Assembly: GCF_050176255.1 (NCBI RefSeq)
Contig: NZ_JBFXIE010000004.1
DNA length: 64,000 bases
Source of the DNA: JBFXIE01 sp050176255
GTDB lineage: Bacteria; Pseudomonadota; Gammaproteobacteria; Burkholderiales; Burkholderiaceae_C
Reading direction: 5' to 3' (one strand)
Below the pieces are notes generated by a model. The model did not search any database, was not told the DNA's origin, and saw only the letters and a list, made by a program, of their open reading frames with translations. Shown piece after piece: positions 59,708-64,000 of the stretch (the stretch's first letter is position 1; each line of letters opens with the position of its first letter). The position numbers and the translations under genes were made by a program.

Positions 59708-60646
59708 TCAGATGGGATTTTGCCCTCCCTGGGCCTGCAGATAGGCCCACAGCGATTGCGCAAGGCTCTTGGCCGGCTCCTTGCGCGAGGGCTTTTCGCG
59801 GTAGGCCCGCACCTCCATCATCATCTGCAGGGCTTCGCCGTCGGGCGGCGCCGCGCTCACCAGCTTGCGCGCGCGCAGCTCTTTCTTGACCGCGCTGTGA
59901 GGCAGAAAAGCCAAGCCATGCCCCTGCAACGCCATGGCCTTCAGGCCCTCGGCCATGTCGGTCTCGTACACGCGATCCAGGTGAATGGCCGTGCCCGCCT
60001 GCTTGAGGATCAGCTCCGTCACCCGCCCCAGGTAGGCACCCGGTGCATAGCCCAGGTAGGGCAACGGCTCACCCGCGCGCCCGGGCAGGCAATACAGCGG
60101 CAGGCCATCCGGCCCCGGCTTGACGTAAGGGGCCAGCAGTTCCTGCCCCAGCGTCACCATCTCGTAGCGGTCAGGGTCCAGCTGCAGGGGCTGCGAGGGG
60201 TGGTGGTAAGAAATCAGCAGGTCGCAGCCGCCCTCCACCAGGCGCATCACAGCATCGTGCACGTTCAGCGCGATCAGGCGGCTCTTGAGCGGCCCGAAAT
60301 CCTCGCGCAGCGCCGACACCCAGGCCGGAAAGAAGGTGAACGCCAGCGTGTGCGGCACGGCAAATTCGAGCATGTCGGTGCCCGCGCTGGTATGCGCGCG
60401 CAGCATGGCGCGGGTGTTTTGCAACGCCTGCAGCACCTCCAGCGCCTGGTCGTACAGCGTGTTGCCCGCGGCCGTCAGCCGCGTGGGGTAGGAGCTGCGA
60501 TCCACCAGATCGGTGCCCGCCCAAGCCTCCAGCGCCTGAATGCGGCGCGAAAACGCGGGCTGCGTCACATGGCGCAACTGGGCCGATCGGCTGAAGCTGC
60601 GCGTTTCTGCCAGACTGACAAAGTCTTCAAGCCATTTGGTTTCCAT
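59708..60646 (-). CDS. LysR family transcriptional regulator
   Basis: A 312-residue regulator. METKWLEDFVSLAETRSFSRSAQLRHVTQPAFSRRIQALE is the N-terminal winged HTH, close to the YjiE/HypT subgroup in sequence. The rest is a two-lobed ligand-binding domain (LEFAVPHTLAFTFFPAWVSAL, CDLLISYHHPSQPL, ALQGHGLAFLP). The ATG at 60646 is preferred; a second Met three codons up is possible. It is encoded between the orphan binding protein, same strand, and the divergent TRAP genes, and may control either. Confidence 0.92.
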   Translation of the reverse strand: METKWLEDFVSLAETRSFSRSAQLRHVTQPAFSRRIQALEAWAGTDLVDRSSYPTRLTAAGNTLYDQALEVLQALQNTRAMLRAHTSAGTDMLEFAVPHTLAFTFFPAWVSALREDFGPLKSRLIALNVHDAVMRLVEGGCDLLISYHHPSQPLQLDPDRYEMVTLGQELLAPYVKPGPDGLPLYCLPGRAGEPLPYLGYAPGAYLGRVTELILKQAGTAIHLDRVYETDMAEGLKAMALQGHGLAFLPHSAVKKELRARKLVSAAPPDGEALQMMMEVRAYREKPSRKEPAKSLAQSLWAYLQAQGGQNPI

Positions 60647-60855
60647 GGCGCGCATTATCGGGCTGCCCGCCCTGCAGCCGCCCGGCCGGTTGCTGACGGA
60701 CTTGATAGCAGTTTGATAGCAAAATGTGGCCCTGTGCGCCCCAAGCGCCCGCCATCGTCCAGGCCGCCGGTGCACAACACCAGCAGGTTCAGTGACCGCT
60801 CTTGCTCCCCTGACTCACATCTGATGCACGTTTGACTCACCTGCCCTGCGCCTTC

Positions 60856-61428
60856 ATGTCCAACCAACCCAACCCGGGGACGACCGGTGATGCCGCCCCC
60901 ATCCACGCCGAATCCAGCGAACCGCGCTCGCTGCGCATCGAAGACTGGCTTACCGTCATCGTCATGGCGCTGCTGGCCCTCATCACCTTTGCCAACGTGC
61001 TGGTGCGCTATTTCACCAACTCGTCCTTTGCCTGGACCGAAGAAATTTCTGTCTTTCTGATGATCGTGCTGGCGCTGGTGGCCGGCTCGGCGGCCGTGGC
61101 GCGTGACCGGCACATCCGCATCGAGTTCTTTGCCGAAAGCGGCACGGCCGCGCGGCGCCGGCGCCTGGCGCAGCTGGGCGCGCTGCTGGTGGCCGTGCTG
61201 TTCGCGGCTCTTGCGGTGCTCAGCGTGCGCGTGGTCTGGGACGACTACCGGTTTGAAGAAACTTCCCCAGGCATCGGCGTGCCGCAGTGGTGGTATTCAG
61301 TCTGGCTGCCGGTGCTGTCGCTGCTCATCACCTGGCGCGCCGTTGGCCTCTTGATCCGCCGCACGCGCCAGCCCGACGTGGAGTTCCTCGGCAACGACGC
61401 CGAAGACAACGGGGAGCGCCAGCCATGA
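60856..61428 (+). CDS. dctQ: TRAP transporter small permease (DctQ)
   Basis: A 190-residue membrane protein with four helices: LTVIVMALLALITFANVLVRYF, ISVFLMIVLALVAGSAAVARDRHI, LGALLVAVLFAALAVLSVRVVW and WWYSVWLPVLSLLITWRAVGL. SSFAWTEEISVFLMI and ARDRHIRIEFF are hallmark motifs of the DctQ family. The ATG at 60856 is chosen over a TTG at 60832. It overlaps dctM by ATGA. Confidence 0.92.
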   Translation: MSNQPNPGTTGDAAPIHAESSEPRSLRIEDWLTVIVMALLALITFANVLVRYFTNSSFAWTEEISVFLMIVLALVAGSAAVARDRHIRIEFFAESGTAARRRRLAQLGALLVAVLFAALAVLSVRVVWDDYRFEETSPGIGVPQWWYSVWLPVLSLLITWRAVGLLIRRTRQPDVEFLGNDAEDNGERQP

Positions 61429-62723
61429 TCGCCACCCTGCTCTTCGCTGCCTTTCTGGTTCTGATGTTCGTGGGCGTGCCCATCGGTGCGGCCCTGGGCC
61501 TGGCGGGGGCCGCCGCCATCGCACTGGCCAATGCCGACAGCCAGTGGTTCGGACTGCTGGCCGTGCCGCAAAACTTTTACGCCGGCCTGGGCAAATACCC
61601 GCTGCTGGCCATCCCCATGTTCGTGCTGGTGGGTTCGATCTTCGACCGCTCGGGCGTGGCGCTGCGCCTGGTCAACTTTGCCGTGGCGATGGTCGGGCGC
61701 GGCCCGGGGATGCTGCCGCTGGTGGCCATCACCGTGGCGATGTTTCTGGGCGGCATTTCGGGCTCGGGCCCGGCCAACGCAGCCGCCGTGGGCGGCGTGA
61801 TGATCGCCGCCATGTCGCGCGCGGGCTACCCCGGCAGCTTCTCGGCCAGCGTGGTGGGTGCAGCCGCAGCCACCGACATCCTGATCCCGCCTTCGGTGGC
61901 CTTCATCGTCTATTCGGTGCTGGTGCCGGGCGCATCGGTGCCGGCGCTGTTTGCCGCCGGCATGGTGCCCGGCGTGCTGGCGGGCATTGCGCTGGTCGTG
62001 CCGGCGGTGTGGATGGCACGCCGCCACCGCATGGGCCAGCTGGAGGCCGACATGCCCCGCCCGCCTTTCTGGCAGAGCCTGCGCGAGGCCTCGTGGGGCC
62101 TGGCCGCGCCGGTACTTATTCTGGGCGGCATGCGCGCGGGCTGGTTCACGCCCACCGAGGCCGCCGTGGTGGCCGTGTTCTACGGCCTGTTCGTCGGCAT
62201 GGTCATCCACCGCACCATTGCCGTGCGCGACCTGTTTCCCATCCTGCGCGAGGCGGGCGAACTGTCGGCCGTGATCCTCATCGTGGTGTCACTGGCGGGC
62301 ATCTTCGCGTTCTCCCTGTCCACGCTGGGCGTGATCGACCCGGTGGCCAAGGCCATCGTGCACTCGGGCCTGGGCGAATACGGCGTGCTGGCGCTCTTGA
62401 TCCTGCTCTTGATCACCGTGGGCATGTTCCTCGACGGCATCTCCATCTTTTTGATCTTCGTGCCGCTCTTGCTGCCCATCATGCAGCACTACCAATGGGA
62501 CCCGGTGTGGTTCGGCGTCATCCTGACGCTCAAGGTGGCGCTGGGCCAGTTTACGCCGCCGCTGGCCGTCAACCTGATGGTGAGCTGCCGCATCGCCGGC
62601 GTGCGCATGGAGTCCACCGTGCGCTGGGTCGGGCCGATGCTGCTGGCCATGTTCCTGGTGATGGTGGCCGTGATTGCCTTCCCGCAGCTGGCCCTGTGGC
62701 TGCCCGCACGGCTCGGTTATTGA
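61425..62723 (+). CDS. dctM: TRAP transporter large permease (DctM)
   Basis: A 432-residue permease with about 12 helices that moves a carboxylate with sodium. Typical DctM motifs are PLLAIPMFVLVGSIFDRSGVALRL, GGISGSGPANAAAVGGVMI, TDILIPPSVAFIVYSVL and LGQFTPPLAVNL. Its start overlaps the dctQ stop. The binding protein gene follows after 67 bases. Confidence 0.94.
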   Translation: MIATLLFAAFLVLMFVGVPIGAALGLAGAAAIALANADSQWFGLLAVPQNFYAGLGKYPLLAIPMFVLVGSIFDRSGVALRLVNFAVAMVGRGPGMLPLVAITVAMFLGGISGSGPANAAAVGGVMIAAMSRAGYPGSFSASVVGAAAATDILIPPSVAFIVYSVLVPGASVPALFAAGMVPGVLAGIALVVPAVWMARRHRMGQLEADMPRPPFWQSLREASWGLAAPVLILGGMRAGWFTPTEAAVVAVFYGLFVGMVIHRTIAVRDLFPILREAGELSAVILIVVSLAGIFAFSLSTLGVIDPVAKAIVHSGLGEYGVLALLILLLITVGMFLDGISIFLIFVPLLLPIMQHYQWDPVWFGVILTLKVALGQFTPPLAVNLMVSCRIAGVRMESTVRWVGPMLLAMFLVMVAVIAFPQLALWLPARLGY

Positions 62724-62731
62724 TAAAAACA

Positions 62732-62780
62732 GGCTGCAGCCCTTTTAAATCAAGCGTTATAAGCTACTTATTTCATAGCA
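62732..62780 (+). repeat. Dispersed ~50-bp repeat, copy 4
   Basis: AAAACAGGCTGCAGCCC, eight bases, then CAAGCG, followed by a less regular second half (TTATAAGCTACTTATTTC). It occupies the dctM-dctP gap and ends just before the dctP ribosome binding site. Confidence 0.65.
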
Positions 62781-62790
62781 AGGAGACCCC

Positions 62791-63825
62791 ATGAAACTGC
62801 GCACTTTCCTCACCTCCGCCGTGGCCGCCGCTGCGGCCCTGGCCTTCGCCGCCCCCGCTGCCCTGGCGCAGACCGCCTACAAAAGCGAATACCGCATGTC
62901 CCTCGTGCTGGGCCCTGCCTTCCCCTGGGGCAAGGGCGGCGAGCTGTGGGCCAACAAGGTGCGCGAGCGCACGCAGGGCCGCATCAACATCAAGCTCTAC
63001 CCCGGCGTGTCGCTGATCCAGGGCGACCAGACGCGTGAGTTTTCCGCGCTGCGCCAGGGCGTGATCGACATGGCCGTGGGCTCGACCATCAACTGGTCGC
63101 CCCAGGTCAAGCAGCTCAACCTGTTCTCGCTGCCCTTCCTGATGCCCGACTACGCCGCCACCGATGCGCTGACGCAGGGTGCAGTGGGCAAGAGTCTGTT
63201 CCAGACGCTGGAAAAAGCCGGCGTCATGCCATTGGCCTGGGGCGAGAACGGCTACCGCGAAATCTCCAACTCCAAAAAAGCCATCAAGACGCCCGAAGAC
63301 CTCAAGGGCATGAAGATCCGCGTGGTGGGTTCGCCGCTGTTCCTCGACACCTTCACCGCGCTGGGCGCCAACCCCACGCAGATGAGCTGGTCCGACGCCC
63401 AGCCGGCCATGGCCAGCGGCGCCGTCGATGGGCAGGAAAACCCGCTGTCGGTGTTTGTCGCCGCCAAGCTGCACACCGTGGCGCAAAAACACCTGACGCT
63501 GTGGGGCTACATGAACGACCCGCTGATCTTCGTGGTGAACAAAGACATCTGGAACAGCTGGACGCCGGCGGACCGCGAGATCGTCAAGCAAGCGGCTATC
63601 GACGCCGGCAAAGAGCAAATCGCACTGGCGCGCAAAGGCGTGGTCGAAGCCGACAAGCCGCTGCTGAAAGACCTGGCCGCCAACGGCGTGACCGTGACCC
63701 AGCTCACCGCCACCGAGCGCGCAGCCTTCGTAAAAGCCACACGCCCCGTGGTGGAGAAATGGAAGGGCCAGATCGGCGCCGACCTGGTGAACCTGGCCGA
63801 AAAGTCGATCGCCGCGCGCAAGTAA
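62791..63825 (+). CDS. dctP: TRAP transporter substrate-binding protein (DctP)
   Basis: A 344-residue periplasmic protein. AAGGAG precedes the ATG. The signal peptide MKLRTFLTSAVAAAAALAF ends near ALA|QTAYK. RINIKLYPGVSLIQGDQTREFSALRQGVIDMAVGS, LPLAWGENGYREISNSKKAIKTPEDLKGMKIRVVGSPLF, and GAVDGQENPLSVF are DctP-family motifs; Arg in MKIRVVGSP is the carboxylate-binding residue in known relatives. It delivers a carboxylic acid to DctQM. The ligand cannot be named. Confidence 0.93.
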   Translation: MKLRTFLTSAVAAAAALAFAAPAALAQTAYKSEYRMSLVLGPAFPWGKGGELWANKVRERTQGRINIKLYPGVSLIQGDQTREFSALRQGVIDMAVGSTINWSPQVKQLNLFSLPFLMPDYAATDALTQGAVGKSLFQTLEKAGVMPLAWGENGYREISNSKKAIKTPEDLKGMKIRVVGSPLFLDTFTALGANPTQMSWSDAQPAMASGAVDGQENPLSVFVAAKLHTVAQKHLTLWGYMNDPLIFVVNKDIWNSWTPADREIVKQAAIDAGKEQIALARKGVVEADKPLLKDLAANGVTVTQLTATERAAFVKATRPVVEKWKGQIGADLVNLAEKSIAARK

Positions 63826-63834
63826 GCAACGCTA

Positions 63835-63877
63835 CTAAAACGATAGCTTCCAGCGCTTGAACATCAAGGGTTGGCGG
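63835..63877 (-). repeat. Dispersed ~50-bp repeat, copy 5
   Basis: Read on the minus strand: AACCC, eight bases, CAAGCGCTGGAAGCTATCG and TTTTA. Same core spacing as the other four. It lies just after dctP and contains the stop codon of the GGDEF gene. Confidence 0.7.
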
Positions 63878-64000
63878 CCATTTCACCTGAATGCAGCAGG
63901 CAACTGCGGTTGCGGCCCTGCTGCTTGGCGGTGTAGAGCGCGCGGTCGGCGCGCGAGTAAACGGCGCCGAAGTGCGCATCGGCCGGGCCCAGGCTGGTCA
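63864..64000 (-). CDS. GGDEF (diguanylate cyclase) protein, C-terminal fragment
   Basis: The last 45 codons of a gene entering from the right edge. GADRALYTAKQQGRNR-type sequence (DRALYTAKQQGRNRSCLL) is the conserved C-terminal end of GGDEF domains. The start and the GGDEF motif are outside the window, so cyclic-di-GMP synthesis is inferred from the family only. The TGA stop at 63,864-63,866 and the last few codons fall inside dispersed repeat copy 5. Confidence 0.85.
   Translation of the reverse strand, partial: TSLGPADAHFGAVYSRADRALYTAKQQGRNRSCLLHSGEMAANP

Noticed and set aside
60700..60735. Two TTGATAGCA units between the LysR and dctQ genes
   Set aside because: They match only the final part of the dispersed repeat and lack the AGCCC-N8-CAAGCG core.

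Overview
The window is GC-rich, tightly packed bacterial DNA. Its gene content and order (ahcY with an upstream SAH riboswitch, tlyA-metF, rplM-rpsI, erpA, anmK, tyrS, glmU, TRAP and glutamate-type ABC transport genes, an XrtA exopolysaccharide locus) suggest a Burkholderiales betaproteobacterium, most likely of the Comamonadaceae. A short dispersed repeat, which I recall only from memory as a Comamonadaceae-type repeat, fits. I cannot name the genus from the sequence alone.

Bases 1-19,833, all on the minus strand, form one long run of genes for the exosortase A (XrtA/PEP-CTERM) system. In transcription order it encodes an outer-membrane polysaccharide export lipoprotein, a chain-length determinant, a tyrosine autokinase, an outer-membrane beta-barrel protein, an AAA ATPase, a polysaccharide deacetylase, a FemAB-like protein, a sugar transferase, the exosortase (XrtA fused to EpsI), an asparagine-synthase-like amidotransferase, three GT4 glycosyltransferases, a GT39-type membrane glycosyltransferase, a 43-residue membrane protein, an O-antigen-ligase-like protein and a second deacetylase cut by the window edge. 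Many genes overlap or abut. Divergent from it, at 20,207-21,001, is a gene for a secreted von Willebrand A protein ending in a PEP-CTERM sorting signal, the expected XrtA substrate. It has a well-matched sigma-54 promoter and a hairpin after its stop.

Bases 21.1-29.9 kb look like an accessory region: a small secreted protein, a decayed IS3-family transposase, an AraC-type regulator, an unknown lipoprotein whose base composition changes partway, an AT-richer thiolase-fold (KAS III / type III PKS-like) enzyme, a TAP-type alpha/beta hydrolase lipoprotein and a decayed IS5-like transposase. It ends just downstream of glmS.

Bases 29.9-58.7 kb are mainly core genes. They cover aminosugar and wall metabolism (glmS, glmU, anmK, an M23 peptidase, rlpA), chaperones (cbpA-cbpM), translation (tyrS, rplM-rpsI, prfC, rlmJ, tlyA), Fe-S assembly (erpA) and the methyl cycle (ahcY, metF). 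Also present are a serine/threonine kinase, a histidine kinase, a hemerythrin, a GT39/PAP2 pair, a HAD phosphatase and a glutamate/aspartate-type ABC importer (gltIJKL).

Bases 58.7-64 kb carry a second amino-acid-type binding protein, a LysR regulator, a TRAP dicarboxylate-type transporter (dctQ-dctM-dctP) and the 3' end of a GGDEF-protein gene. Five copies of a ~50-bp repeat with an invariant core layout lie between 48.4 and 63.9 kb, one of them inside the HAD reading frame.
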